Assembly (NCBI GenBank): GCA_015058045.1
Contig: SVDC01000009.1
Span: 13,394 to 77,393 of the forward strand
Length of the DNA stretch: 64,000 bases
DNA from: Cellulosilyticum sp.
Lineage (GTDB): Bacteria > Bacillota > Clostridia > Lachnospirales > Cellulosilyticaceae
Direction of reading: 5' to 3'
The notes under the pieces were generated by a model. That model did not search any database. It saw nothing but the letters and a program-made list of their open reading frames with translations, and was not told the origin of the DNA. Every line of letters starts with the position of its first letter. The stretch's first letter is position 1. Both the position numbers and the translations under genes were made by a program. This document shows, piece by piece, positions 9,177-19,307 of the stretch.

Positions 9177-10061
9177 ATGAACGTTTTTAAAATATATGCT
9201 GACCAGCCTCTTTGCTATCATTTTACTGGAAAATTTGAGGCTCCAAATGCCAACTGGATTCACCAACATAGCATTTTAACTGACTATGAGCTTATTGTAA
9301 TGACTAAAGGGACATTATATATTTCCTATAATAAGCAAAACTATACTCTCTCAGAAGGCGAGATGCTTCTTCTTCCACCACTGGAAGAACCTAATAATTA
9401 TCGCAATGGGTTTCGCCCTTCCGAGTGTTCATTTTATTGGTTACATTTTGCATGTCATCATCCAGTTAACTCTCTATCTGTAGTTCCTTCTTCCCTTACA
9501 AATCACGCTTCCTCAGTTACTTCTAATACAGTACTCATCCCGACACAAATGTCACTTCCACATAGTGAAAAAGTCATTGTTCTTATGAAACAATTACAAG
9601 ATGCTATTCGCTTAAAATATACTTCCTTTTCACTAGACTATATGACAACTATTATTCTTCTTGAAATCTATCACCAATTTTTATTAACTACCTCACATAC
9701 ACCTCAAAAAGAAGATAAACAAAAGCAAATCTTTAATGATATCATTGATTACATCAAACAAAATATACACACCAAATTAACTGTAACAGCTGTCGCTAAA
9801 CACTTTGGCTATAATGAAAAATACCTCTCTCATATGTTTAGCAAAACTTCAAATATTTCACTTAAACAATTTATATTAAAAAATAAAATTGATGCTGCAA
9901 ACTTTTTACTTACAGATACCAATCAATCTATTCAAGATATTGCACTTTACCTAGGTTTTACTGATTATCATAACTTTATGAAATGTTATAAGAAAAATAC
10001 TGGATTAACACCCTCTGAATATCGTAATGCCTTTTCGAAACGGTTACTTTACCATAAATAA
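9177..10061 (+). CDS. AraC-family transcriptional regulator of the arabinoside/galactoside operon
   Basis: A 294-residue protein with an N-terminal cupin-like sensor domain (about 20-100, including HQHSILTDYELIVMTKG) and a C-terminal double helix-turn-helix of about 100 residues. The second recognition unit contains IQDIALYLGFTDYHNFMKCYKKNTGLTPSEYR, abbreviated here only to show the AraC signature. An AAAGGAGGG site precedes the ATG. It is divergent from GH127-GH36, so it most likely activates that operon in response to an intracellular sugar. It ends in a hairpin shared with the convergent MATE gene. Confidence 0.88.
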   Translation: MNVFKIYADQPLCYHFTGKFEAPNANWIHQHSILTDYELIVMTKGTLYISYNKQNYTLSEGEMLLLPPLEEPNNYRNGFRPSECSFYWLHFACHHPVNSLSVVPSSLTNHASSVTSNTVLIPTQMSLPHSEKVIVLMKQLQDAIRLKYTSFSLDYMTTIILLEIYHQFLLTTSHTPQKEDKQKQIFNDIIDYIKQNIHTKLTVTAVAKHFGYNEKYLSHMFSKTSNISLKQFILKNKIDAANFLLTDTNQSIQDIALYLGFTDYHNFMKCYKKNTGLTPSEYRNAFSKRLLYHK

Positions 10062-10064
10062 AAC

Positions 10065-10117
10065 AAGAACCCATCATAATAGCATTTTCTTAAAATAAGC
10101 TATTATGATAGGTTCTT
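10065..10117. terminator. Bidirectional terminator between araC and MATE gene
   Basis: Nearly perfect 19-base arms, 10065-10083 and 10099-10117, sit between convergent genes and can serve both strands. Confidence 0.85.
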
Positions 10118-10136
10118 AACCTTTAATTATATATCT

Positions 10137-11498
10137 CTAAACATTTAAATTAACCGTTTTATTATCTTTTAACTTTTTAGTATAAATTATATAGAAAGTT
10201 AGATTAATTAAAATCCCAAATATTGTTGCTGTTGGCGCAGCAAGTCCAATCATTGTTAAATCGGCATTTGGCTGAATACTCATTAGATAAGACATAGGCA
10301 AACGAATGATAAAAGACTGTGCGATCCCTTGTAACATAACAAACCAAGTTTGACTATGTCCATTAAAATACCCCATAAAACTAAATAAAATACAAGTTAC
10401 TACTGCTTCTATACTAAAGCCTTTTAAATACTCAACAGCTCTTAAAATAACATATGGATCTTTTGTAAAAATATAGGCAAGCGCATCACCTTTAAAGAAT
10501 GCCAAGCCTGCAATAATTACCCCAATCCCTGCACCCATAGCCATCCCACTAAACATAGCTTTCTTGGCACGCTCTTCTTTACCCGCACCTACATTTTGTG
10601 CCACAAAAGAGGACATAGACTGCATTAATGCTGCTGGTACCAACATAACAAAACTTACAATTTTACTAGCTACACCATACCCAGATGACGCTTCTAATCC
10701 TAATCGATTAATAAATGCACATAGTGCTAAGAATGATATCTGTGTCAAAATTTCTTGAAATGCAATAGGAATGCCTACTTTAAAGAAATTTCTAATTTCA
10801 CGGTTAAAGCCAATATCTTTTCTCTTTATCGTAAAAGGTAGTTTTTCTTTACGCATAATAACTATAGATAAAATAACACTAACTGCTTGAGCTATAACAG
10901 TAGCTAAAGCAGCACCCACTACATTCATATTAAATACTGCTACAAAAATTAAATCTCCCACAATATTTACCACACATGCAATGGCTACAAAAATTAAAGG
11001 TAATCTTGAATTTCCTAATCCTCTAAAAATGCTACTAATAACATTGTAGGCAATAATAAAAATAATACCGCCACCGCAAATACGTACATAATCCACTGTT
11101 AAATCAATGGCTTCTTCTGGTGCCTGCATTAAATGGGCAAGCGGTCTTGCAAAAATAAACATCCCTATTCCCACTATAATCGATATGACTGTAAAAAAAC
11201 AAATAGCACCTCCAATAACTTTGCCTATAAGATGCTGCCTCTTCTCTCCTATGTAACGCCCAATTAATACTGTAATCCCCATTGAAAGTCCTGCTACTGT
11301 AAAAATAATAAGATTAACAATATTACTTCCTGTAGAAACAGCTGATATACCTGATGTTGTCCCAAACCACCCTACAATAATAATATCTACTGCACCATAC
11401 ATAGCTTGTAAAACAAGTGCTCCTAATATTGGAAACATAAATTGAATAAGTTTCTCTAAAATATTGCCCTGTGTAAAATCATTTATATTTTCATCCAC
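10137..11498 (-). CDS. MATE-family multidrug/cation efflux transporter (1 of 3)
   Basis: A 453-residue membrane protein with about twelve transmembrane segments in two related halves. The N-terminus (DFTQGNILEKLIQFMFPIL) and the MYGAVDIIIVGWF segment are typical of Firmicutes MATE proteins. It exports drugs or metabolites in exchange for Na+ or H+; the cargo is unknown. The start is GTG at 11496-11498, about 11 bases after AAAGGA. It is a single gene with no regulator next to it except the convergent AraC gene, which serves the glycosidase operon. Confidence 0.88.
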   Translation of the reverse strand: MDENINDFTQGNILEKLIQFMFPILGALVLQAMYGAVDIIIVGWFGTTSGISAVSTGSNIVNLIIFTVAGLSMGITVLIGRYIGEKRQHLIGKVIGGAICFFTVISIIVGIGMFIFARPLAHLMQAPEEAIDLTVDYVRICGGGIIFIIAYNVISSIFRGLGNSRLPLIFVAIACVVNIVGDLIFVAVFNMNVVGAALATVIAQAVSVILSIVIMRKEKLPFTIKRKDIGFNREIRNFFKVGIPIAFQEILTQISFLALCAFINRLGLEASSGYGVASKIVSFVMLVPAALMQSMSSFVAQNVGAGKEERAKKAMFSGMAMGAGIGVIIAGLAFFKGDALAYIFTKDPYVILRAVEYLKGFSIEAVVTCILFSFMGYFNGHSQTWFVMLQGIAQSFIIRLPMSYLMSIQPNADLTMIGLAAPTATIFGILINLTFYIIYTKKLKDNKTVNLNV

Positions 11499-11636
11499 GA
11501 CATTCTTATTCCTTTCTTTACAATCTTTTGCCTACTCCTTAAGTACAGATAGTTTCAGATTTTTATAATTTATTCTATATTTTTTAACACTCAATATTCT
11601 ATCATATTTTTTATGATCTATTAATCATTTATTCTT

Positions 11637-12362
11637 TTAAAAACATAAAGAAAGTGATAAATAAATAATGGGTTGATGTAAGACATAAACTATTAAAGAA
11701 TGTCTTCCTATATATTCAATTACCCCAATTCCCTTTTTATATAGATATCTCAGACCATCTTTCTTAGCGACAATCTGATATAGAAAATAGCCTGCTATAA
11801 ATAGAAAGCACCAAGGAATCAAAGAAAAATAATCCGCTGAATAAAACTCTGGTGCTGTAAAGCCTATGTATGTCGTAAAATACCCTTGATATAATATATC
11901 GGGTAATCTAAAAATAAAATCCTCTCCAAATCCTATATATCCATTATTCACCTGTTTCATTAAGATAAAAAGGAACATACTTAGTAATAAGCCTCTTCCT
12001 TCATGTACCCTTTTTAAACTTTTCTCTAATCCTATCAAAATCAGATTACATGAGCCAATCAGGGTTAAAATACCAAATACAATACGATTTTCTGGCATCA
12101 AAATAACTGTAGCAAGTGTGATTACACTTCCTATGACTAACATATTAACTCCTCGTTTTAATGGGTGATTACCTATACTCCAACAAAAACCAGATAATAA
12201 AATAAATGTCCAGCAAATACTTTGTTGCCACACATAACCTCCTGTTGACTGATACCATTTCCACTCCATTCCAAATAAATAAACCAAATCCCATATAAGA
12301 TGATATGCTATCATACTAATTAAACTTATCCCACGAATGCTGTCTAAGATACGGTATCTCAT
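11637..12362 (-). CDS. Membrane acyltransferase-like protein, DUF1624 / HGSNAT catalytic domain
   Basis: A 241-residue protein with about seven transmembrane segments opening RILDSIRGISLISMIAYHLIWDL. This pattern belongs to PF07786 (heparan-alpha-glucosaminide N-acetyltransferase catalytic domain, formerly DUF1624), with a conserved His in the first membrane segment. Bacterial members are usually annotated as membrane proteins; transmembrane acetylation of a cell-surface sugar is plausible but not shown. GAAGGGG precedes the ATG. It is a single gene without an obvious functional partner. Confidence 0.75.
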   Translation of the reverse strand: MRYRILDSIRGISLISMIAYHLIWDLVYLFGMEWKWYQSTGGYVWQQSICWTFILLSGFCWSIGNHPLKRGVNMLVIGSVITLATVILMPENRIVFGILTLIGSCNLILIGLEKSLKRVHEGRGLLLSMFLFILMKQVNNGYIGFGEDFIFRLPDILYQGYFTTYIGFTAPEFYSADYFSLIPWCFLFIAGYFLYQIVAKKDGLRYLYKKGIGVIEYIGRHSLIVYVLHQPIIYLSLSLCF

Positions 12363-12584
12363 AAAGTTCCCCTTCTTTCTTTTGAGTTAACCCATGATTA
12401 ATTTTTTCTTTTATTAGACCTTATTTTTATACTTTTAAGTATAAACTATAACACGACTATTTTTAATATAAATTCTTCTTTATGCTCGTCATTTTAAATT
12501 TGCTAGAAGCAATCTTTGAAAACCGAATAAAATTATTTCCTCGTAGAATACTAAATACAATCTCATAATGAAAGGAGTATTCCA

Positions 12585-12869
12585 ATGAGTCAATTCAACT
12601 TTGTTGTTTCCTATCTAGATTCTAATGGTGGAAAACATGATGAAACTGTCTCTCTAGATAGTCAAGATTATAAAAGACACTATGAGGACAATCTTTCTGT
12701 ACTCATGCAAAATTATCCTCCAGACCAAGCAGAAACACATATTTTGGCAACTAAAAAACACTATATTGAAGAAACCATTGCAAATAAATTTGGTGGAAAT
12801 ACACCATTAGAATATGATATGGCAGAAATAATTAATACTTTAGACCGTGATGTAAAAGGTGTTCTATAA
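12585..12869 (+). CDS. Small acidic hypothetical protein (94 aa)
   Basis: A 94-residue soluble protein beginning MSQFNFVVSYLDSNGGKHD, with no recognised domain, signal peptide or membrane span. It is rich in Asp, Glu, Asn and Tyr. It looks like a real gene: a strong AAAGGAG site lies 7 bases before the ATG, and a strong terminator directly follows the stop. It stands alone between two minus-strand genes and probably has its own promoter in 12430-12560. I do not recognise its family. Confidence 0.7.
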   Translation: MSQFNFVVSYLDSNGGKHDETVSLDSQDYKRHYEDNLSVLMQNYPPDQAETHILATKKHYIEETIANKFGGNTPLEYDMAEIINTLDRDVKGVL

Positions 12870-12870
12870 T

Positions 12871-12915
12871 AAACAAGGAGTAGTTTCTATTATTTAGATT
12901 AACTACTCCTTGTTT
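12871..12915. terminator. Bidirectional terminator
   Basis: Perfect 15-base arms AAACAAGGAGTAGTT (12871-12885) and AACTACTCCTTGTTT (12901-12915) lie between the 94-aa gene and the convergent cardiolipin synthase. Confidence 0.9.
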
Positions 12916-12930
12916 ATTTCCTAAAATCTT

Positions 12931-14583
12931 CTACATAAGTGGTGCTAATACTTTAAGGCATTTGCCCATCAGTACCATACTTAGCTTTTCTTTCTTTAAG
13001 TCCTCTAGCTTAACTTCTTGGCATTTTTCTAAAGTCTCTTTAAAGTCTTTCTTAATATCCTTAATCGCTGGTGCTTCATATAAATAAGTCGCACACTCAA
13101 AATGATGATATAAACTTCTATAATCCAAATTAATCGTTCCTACAACAGCTTTTTGATCATCACTGAGGAAAACTTTTGCATGAACAAATCCAGGTGTATA
13201 TTCATAAATCTTAACTCCGCCTTTTAATAAAGCTTTATAATGGGTCTTAGCTAAGGCAAATGCATATTTTTTGTCAGGTATATGAGGTAAAACAATTCTC
13301 ACATCTACCCCTCTCTTAGCTGCAAAAATTAGTGCAGTCTCCATCTCACCATCTAAAATAAGATACGGTGACATAATATGCACATACTCCTTAGCATGGT
13401 TTAGAATATCAATGTAAACCATTTTTCCTACATGCTCGCCATCTAGTGGGTCATCTCCATACGGAATAACATATCCTAAATCTTCTTTTTGATTTACTGC
13501 ACTTGGCGTTGAGGAAGATATTGCCTTTATTTCTGCTTCTTCCACCTTACATGATTCTTCTTTATGATAAATATTAATCCACTGACTATAATCATCCTCT
13601 TGTTTCTCATCAATATTCCACATTTCTAAAAACATTAAGGTAAAATTATCTACTGCAGGACCTTCTAGCATCATACCCGTATCCTTCCAATGCCCAAATG
13701 GATGTATTCTATTAATGTACTCATCTGCTAAATTAATCCCACCATTAAAAGCTACTTTCCCATCAATCACTAAAATCTTACGATGATCTCGGTAATTATA
13801 GTGGGTAGATACAAATGGCATAATAGGTGAAAAGACCTTACTTTTAATCCCTAAACTTCTTAATTTTTTTGTATAGGAACGTGGTAGTTTAGCAAATTCA
13901 CATGTTCCATCGTATATCATACGAACTTCTACCCCTTCTTTTACCTTTTGTGCCAGAATACTTAAAATGCGTCCCCACATATACCCTTCATCTACAATAA
14001 AATACTCTAAAAAGATAAATTTCTTCGCTCTACTAAGCTGTCTAATCATTTCCTCAAATTGTGCTTCACCTATTGGATAATAGGTCGCCTTTGTTTCTTT
14101 ATATACAGGAAAACTCCCTGTTTTTCTAATATAGTTAGCTATATTATATAGCTCTCTTTCTTCTTGTTCTAAATAACTGAGTAACTTCTGATCATCCTTT
14201 GTAAATTTTTCTGTATGTTGCTGTAAATGTACAAGACGATTCTTTATAGCCCTATGTCCAATATCCATCTTTACAAATATATATAAAAAGATTCCTAATG
14301 CTGGTATGACAGAAACTAAAACAAGCCATGTAATTTTTACTGATGGATTATCTTCTGTGTTAAGTAAATAAATGAAACTCGCCACATTGAAGATAACCAC
14401 TCCACCTAGGAAAATATGAACATAATGACTTAGAAATCTAAACACACTAAATAAAATTAAAAATTGTATTACCAGTGAAACAAGGACAATCCCAAAACGC
14501 CCAAATATCATGTAGAGCATACCCTTTTTACCTTTTTCTAAGAGTAAAATACTATTATCCTTATAACTATTTTCTTTTTTCAT
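12931..14583 (-). CDS. cls: Cardiolipin synthase (PLD family)
   Basis: A 550-residue enzyme that joins two phosphatidylglycerol molecules into cardiolipin at the membrane. The N-terminus has two or three hydrophobic segments (about 25-105), as in bacterial cardiolipin synthases. Two HKD phospholipase D motifs follow: H267-x-K269-x4-D274 in YRDHRKILVIDGKVAFNGG, and H468-x-K470-x4-D475 in FVHAKVFLSDDQKAVVGT. The length is slightly above the usual 480-510 because of a charged insert near 330-370 (CKVEEAEIKAISSS). GAAGGAGGG precedes the ATG. It is a single gene. Confidence 0.93.
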   Translation of the reverse strand: MKKENSYKDNSILLLEKGKKGMLYMIFGRFGIVLVSLVIQFLILFSVFRFLSHYVHIFLGGVVIFNVASFIYLLNTEDNPSVKITWLVLVSVIPALGIFLYIFVKMDIGHRAIKNRLVHLQQHTEKFTKDDQKLLSYLEQEERELYNIANYIRKTGSFPVYKETKATYYPIGEAQFEEMIRQLSRAKKFIFLEYFIVDEGYMWGRILSILAQKVKEGVEVRMIYDGTCEFAKLPRSYTKKLRSLGIKSKVFSPIMPFVSTHYNYRDHRKILVIDGKVAFNGGINLADEYINRIHPFGHWKDTGMMLEGPAVDNFTLMFLEMWNIDEKQEDDYSQWINIYHKEESCKVEEAEIKAISSSTPSAVNQKEDLGYVIPYGDDPLDGEHVGKMVYIDILNHAKEYVHIMSPYLILDGEMETALIFAAKRGVDVRIVLPHIPDKKYAFALAKTHYKALLKGGVKIYEYTPGFVHAKVFLSDDQKAVVGTINLDYRSLYHHFECATYLYEAPAIKDIKKDFKETLEKCQEVKLEDLKKEKLSMVLMGKCLKVLAPLM

Positions 14584-14789
14584 TTTCGCCCTCCTTCCCT
14601 AATTATACAAAAATAACATGTTCATTTGCAAAAAGTATGAATATCTTATTGACAATACTCCAAAAAAAATGACTTATTCTATCATTAGTGTTTTCGGATT
14701 CTCGATATCCTAAGCATTTTTTATCACATATTTTATTTCATTTAATCTTAATATTTTACTCCAAATCATATTCTACTATTTTTTACAAA

Positions 14790-14828
14790 AAAACTGCTCA
14801 TGTGTGTTAAAGCTTCATGAGCAGTTTT
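14790..14828 (-). terminator. Orphan terminator
   Basis: Arms AAAACTGCTCATG (14790-14802) and CATGAGCAGTTTT (14816-14828) are followed by TTTT on the minus strand. It lies behind a gene relic, not behind an intact gene. Confidence 0.75.
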
Positions 14829-14971
14829 CTACTTGATATATCTTTTATTAATATGTCTATTTCATTACTTTTCTTCTAAAATCCATTCGATAAGCACTTG
14901 AATATGGATTTGCATTGTATCTAATACCTCTAAAGTTAATGTTACATCCTTAAATAGTAAATTTTAATTAC

Positions 14972-14997
14972 AAAGAGGGTGCACTAGCACCCTCTTT
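14972..14997 (-). terminator. ilvC terminator
   Basis: Eleven-base arms AAAGAGGGTGC (14972-14982) and GCACCCTCTTT (14987-14997) lie immediately after the ilvC stop. Confidence 0.85.
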
Positions 14998-15002
14998 CGT
15001 TA

Positions 15003-16140
<1,138 letters not shown>

Positions 16141-16155
16141 AATAGCTAAAAAAAA

Positions 16156-17055
16156 TCAATTTATCTTATGATCTTGTCCCAACCATTTTAGAACATAATT
16201 GATAAACTGCTTCTCTTTCTGACTTAAGTTATGACCTTTTCTCCATGCTAAAAATATGGTACGGGCATAGGTTTCATCTGAGAAAGGAATAATAGCCACT
16301 TGCTCATCTGCATACTCTTTCGCTAAATAATCTGCTGTAATCCCTACACACCAGTCTTTTTTTGCTGCATCCATAATAATGGAATCATCACTGGTTTCAA
16401 GCAAGATACTAGGCGTAAGCCCTCCTTTAATAAAACGATTGATATTCCCTGAGAAAATGGAGTACTCATGTCCCTTTAGTGCAAGAGGCACACCATTTAA
16501 ATCTTTGTATTCTAGTACCTTTTTCTGAGCCAATGGATGCTTTACATTCATAACTGCACAATAATGGTGACTAAAACAATACACCATATCAAATAATTTT
16601 ACATCGATTGGCAAGGGTAAAAATGCCACATTTAATTGTCCTTTTTTTAGCATTTCATAAATAGGATACTCTGGATACTCTACAAAATTTAATCGAATAG
16701 TTGGATTTTCCTTATAAAAACTTTTAATAAAATCAACAGATAAATATTTTAGCACTGCATAAGTAGATGCAATTCTCAAAGTAGATACTTCCTCATCTTC
16801 ACTATGCCCTATATCCTGCTTAATCTTACCATATTGATCTATAATAACTTCTGCATGTTCTTTTAGTTTATCTGCTGCTGGCGTGGGAAAAAGACCACTA
16901 GACGAACGAATAAATAATACTTCTCCCAATTCTTCCTCTAGTTTACTAATAATCCTACTAACTGCTTGAACTGATAAATACAAATCCTGTGCTGCCCTAT
17001 GTAAACTTCCTAATTGATAGACCTTAATGAAACATCTTAAATTACGTTCATTCAT
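16156..17055 (-). CDS. LysR-family regulator, probable activator of ilvC
   Basis: A 299-residue LysR-type protein: winged HTH in residues 1-60 (GSLHRAAQDLYLSVQAVSRII) and a type 2 periplasmic-binding effector domain after it. I place the start at the ATG at 17053-17055. GGAG lies 7-8 bases ahead of it, whereas the upstream GTG overlaps that site and adds four residues. It sits directly upstream of ilvC in the same direction, with 130 bases between them that contain an inverted-repeat operator. By analogy with IlvY, acetolactate or acetohydroxybutyrate may be the inducer; that is inference. Confidence 0.85.
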   Translation of the reverse strand: MNERNLRCFIKVYQLGSLHRAAQDLYLSVQAVSRIISKLEEELGEVLFIRSSSGLFPTPAADKLKEHAEVIIDQYGKIKQDIGHSEDEEVSTLRIASTYAVLKYLSVDFIKSFYKENPTIRLNFVEYPEYPIYEMLKKGQLNVAFLPLPIDVKLFDMVYCFSHHYCAVMNVKHPLAQKKVLEYKDLNGVPLALKGHEYSIFSGNINRFIKGGLTPSILLETSDDSIIMDAAKKDWCVGITADYLAKEYADEQVAIIPFSDETYARTIFLAWRKGHNLSQKEKQFINYVLKWLGQDHKIN

Positions 17056-17254
17056 AAAAATCTCCACTTCATTTTATAGTTGTCCATTTTTAAATTGATA
17101 TCCATCACTTAATCTATTGAATTTTCTAACTTAAACTATATCATGATTGGTATAAAAAATATAGATTTTACATAACTTTTATAAACTCTAGCCTGACTCA
17201 TTTTCTAAAATAATAGTAAAATCTATTTATTTCTAGATTTTACTATGTTTTATT

Positions 17255-17310
17255 TAGTTGACACCTCAACTATTTAGATGCTATAGTTTAATAGTTGCAA
17301 TGTCAACTAT
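17255..17310 (+). promoter_or_regulatory. MarR-type promoter with two palindromic operators
   Basis: Operator 1 is TAGTTGA-CACC-TCAACTA (17255-17272) and overlaps a consensus TTGACA (17258-17263). An 18-base spacer leads to TATAGT (17282-17287). Operator 2 is ATAGTTG-CAATGT-CAACTAT (17291-17310), over the likely start of transcription. Both share the TAGTTG/CAACTA core. This is a typical layout for autorepression by the MarR protein encoded immediately downstream. Confidence 0.75.
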
Positions 17311-17330
17311 TTTATAACAAAGGAGTTCAC

Positions 17331-17768
17331 ATGAAGCAAAGAACCGGTAAACTTATTTCTATTTTATATAGAAAAAGTCAAATCTATTTAGGTAGAGTTT
17401 TAAAATCTTATAATGTAGGTGCTGCTGAAGTTCCTGTCCTTCTCTCTTTATATAGTAAAGATGGGGTGACTCAGGAAGAATTAGCGACTCATGTATCCCT
17501 TGATAAATCGGCTATTACTCGAATCCTTCAATCTCTTTTGAGTAAAAACTATATTACAAAATCAAAAGATGAGAATGACTTAAGATGTAATCGTATTTAC
17601 TTAACCAAGGAAGCTCATGCCATTAAAGAAACTATCTATCATGCTCTAGATGATTGGAACGCTCTTTTAATGCGTGGCCTTGAAGAAAATGATCAAACCA
17701 AAGTCTATCATTTACTAGAATATCTAGTAGACAATATTAAAGGAGAACACAATGAAAACACAGACTAA
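17331..17768 (+). CDS. MarR-family regulator, autoregulated repressor of the adjacent MATE pump
   Basis: A winged-helix protein of 145 residues when started at the ATG at 17331, which has AAAGGAG 7 bases ahead. An in-frame upstream TTG lies inside operator 2 and would add 12 residues. The DNA-binding segment contains VTQEELATHVSLDKSAITRILQSLLSKNYI, of which the wing follows as DENDLRCNRIYLT. The coding end overlaps the MATE start by 17 bases, so the two are translationally linked. The twin palindromes in the promoter carry the likely binding sites; a drug-like ligand would release repression. Confidence 0.9.
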   Translation: MKQRTGKLISILYRKSQIYLGRVLKSYNVGAAEVPVLLSLYSKDGVTQEELATHVSLDKSAITRILQSLLSKNYITKSKDENDLRCNRIYLTKEAHAIKETIYHALDDWNALLMRGLEENDQTKVYHLLEYLVDNIKGEHNENTD

Positions 17769-19149
17769 AGAAAACCCTCTGGGCACCAGACCGATTAATC
17801 AACTATTACAGCAATTTGCGGTTCCTAGTATTATTGCAATGCTTGTTAGTGCCCTATACAACATTGTAGATCAATTCTTTATTGGACGAAGTGTTGGAGC
17901 GCTTGGAAATGCTGCAACTAATGTTGCTTTCCCGCTTTCTATTTCCTGCGTCGCCATTGCTTTACTTTTTGGAATCGGTGGTGCTTCTGCCTTTAACCTA
18001 ACTATGGGCCAAGGTAAAAAAGATGAAGCCATCCACTATGTAGGAACTTCTGCTACCATGCTATTTGGATGCGGACTAGTTCTTCTTATGATTACTCAGC
18101 TTTTCTTAGACCCCTTACTTAAACTATTTGGCTCACCTGATAATGTATTAGAATACGCTAGAACTTATACAAGAATTACCTCTATTGGTTTTCCATTTCT
18201 TATTATTGCAACAGGTGGTGGTCACCTTATTCGCGCCGATGGTAGTCCTAGATATACCATGGTTTGTAATCTAATTGGTGCTGTAATCAATACCATTCTA
18301 GATGCTGTATTTGTATTTGGTTTTAATATGGGAATGGCTGGTGCTGCCCTTGCTACTATTATTGGGCAATTCGTATCAGGTGCTATGGCTATCCATTATT
18401 TATATCACTACAAAACAGCTAAGATTACTAAAGACATACTTATTCCTCGAAAAAAATATGTTACTAAGATTATGTCATTGGGTGCAGCACCTTGTATTAA
18501 TCAGCTTTCTATGATGATTGTTCAAATTGTTATGAATCAATCCCTTACCTATTATGGTGCCTTATCTGTCTATGGTGCTTCTGTTCCATTAGCCTGCGTT
18601 GGGATTATTACGAAAATTAGTCAACTCTTCTTTGCCTTTATTATTGGACTTTCGCAAGGGCTTCAGCCTATTGTCAGCTTCAATTACGGTGCAAAGAAAT
18701 ATATTAGGGTTAAAAATGCATACTTAAAAGCAATACTTTATGGATTTATCATGTCCTTCATTGCCTTCTTAACATTCCAAGTTTTTCCTAGACAAATTAT
18801 TACGCTATTTGGAAATGGCTCAGAAGAATATTACCAATTTGCAATTAAATATTTTAGAGTTTTCTTATTCTTTACCTTTGCTAACTTCTGTCAGCCTATT
18901 ACCTCTAACTTCTTCACAGCTATTGGTAAACCTAAGAAGGGAATTTTCCTCTCTTTAACAAGACAAATTATCTTCTTCTTACCACTTCTCATTATCCTTC
19001 CAATGATTATGGGAATTGACGGTATTCTTTATGTAGGACCTATTGCAGACTGCTCAGCTGCTATTGTTTGTGCTATTATGATCCTCATTGAACTTCGTAA
19101 GAAAGAATATAATCAAACAGAGCCTAAGTTAGCACCTAATACACCTTAA
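17752..19149 (+). CDS. MATE-family efflux transporter (2 of 3), MarR-controlled
   Basis: A 465-residue MATE protein with about twelve membrane segments. It opens NPLGTRPINQLLQQFAVPSIIAML and has the YNIVDQFFIGR segment, close to the MepA-like clade of Firmicutes. MepA is itself paired with a MarR repressor (MepR) in Staphylococcus aureus, and this pair has the same gene order. The ATG at 17752 has AAAGGAG upstream, inside the marR gene. The likely role is Na+-driven export of cationic drugs or biocides; cargo is inferred from the clade only. Confidence 0.9.
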   Translation: MKTQTKENPLGTRPINQLLQQFAVPSIIAMLVSALYNIVDQFFIGRSVGALGNAATNVAFPLSISCVAIALLFGIGGASAFNLTMGQGKKDEAIHYVGTSATMLFGCGLVLLMITQLFLDPLLKLFGSPDNVLEYARTYTRITSIGFPFLIIATGGGHLIRADGSPRYTMVCNLIGAVINTILDAVFVFGFNMGMAGAALATIIGQFVSGAMAIHYLYHYKTAKITKDILIPRKKYVTKIMSLGAAPCINQLSMMIVQIVMNQSLTYYGALSVYGASVPLACVGIITKISQLFFAFIIGLSQGLQPIVSFNYGAKKYIRVKNAYLKAILYGFIMSFIAFLTFQVFPRQIITLFGNGSEEYYQFAIKYFRVFLFFTFANFCQPITSNFFTAIGKPKKGIFLSLTRQIIFFLPLLIILPMIMGIDGILYVGPIADCSAAIVCAIMILIELRKKEYNQTEPKLAPNTP

Positions 19150-19195
19150 TTTTTACTTGGAGTGTATTTTGATAAAGATAGAAATTATTAATAAC

Positions 19196-19236
19196 AAAAA
19201 ACGGAGATATCTCACTAAGAAATATCTCCGTTTTTT
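19196..19236. terminator. Bidirectional terminator between MATE and yaaA
   Basis: Perfect 15-base arms AAAAAACGGAGATAT (19196-19210) and ATATCTCCGTTTTTT (19222-19236) lie between convergent genes. Confidence 0.9.
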
Positions 19237-19307
19237 GCTTATAAACTTTATTCATTTATTCTTATATTAGTTATACTACCAATACTATATGCTTTTAGTC
19301 AAAGCTA

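Larger units (their letters stand above)
14584..15002 (-). pseudogene. Gap between ilvC and cls with a C-terminal gene relic and its terminator
   Basis: The 419 bases hold no complete gene. On the minus strand, 14865-14963 encodes 32 residues ending QIHIQVLIEWILEEK, with an in-frame stop just before it and no start codon or ribosome binding site. It is followed by a strong hairpin with a T-run (14790-14828). Together these look like the tail end of a lost gene that kept its terminator. I do not recognise the family. The rest (14584-14785) is AT-rich with no structure I can support. Confidence 0.4.
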
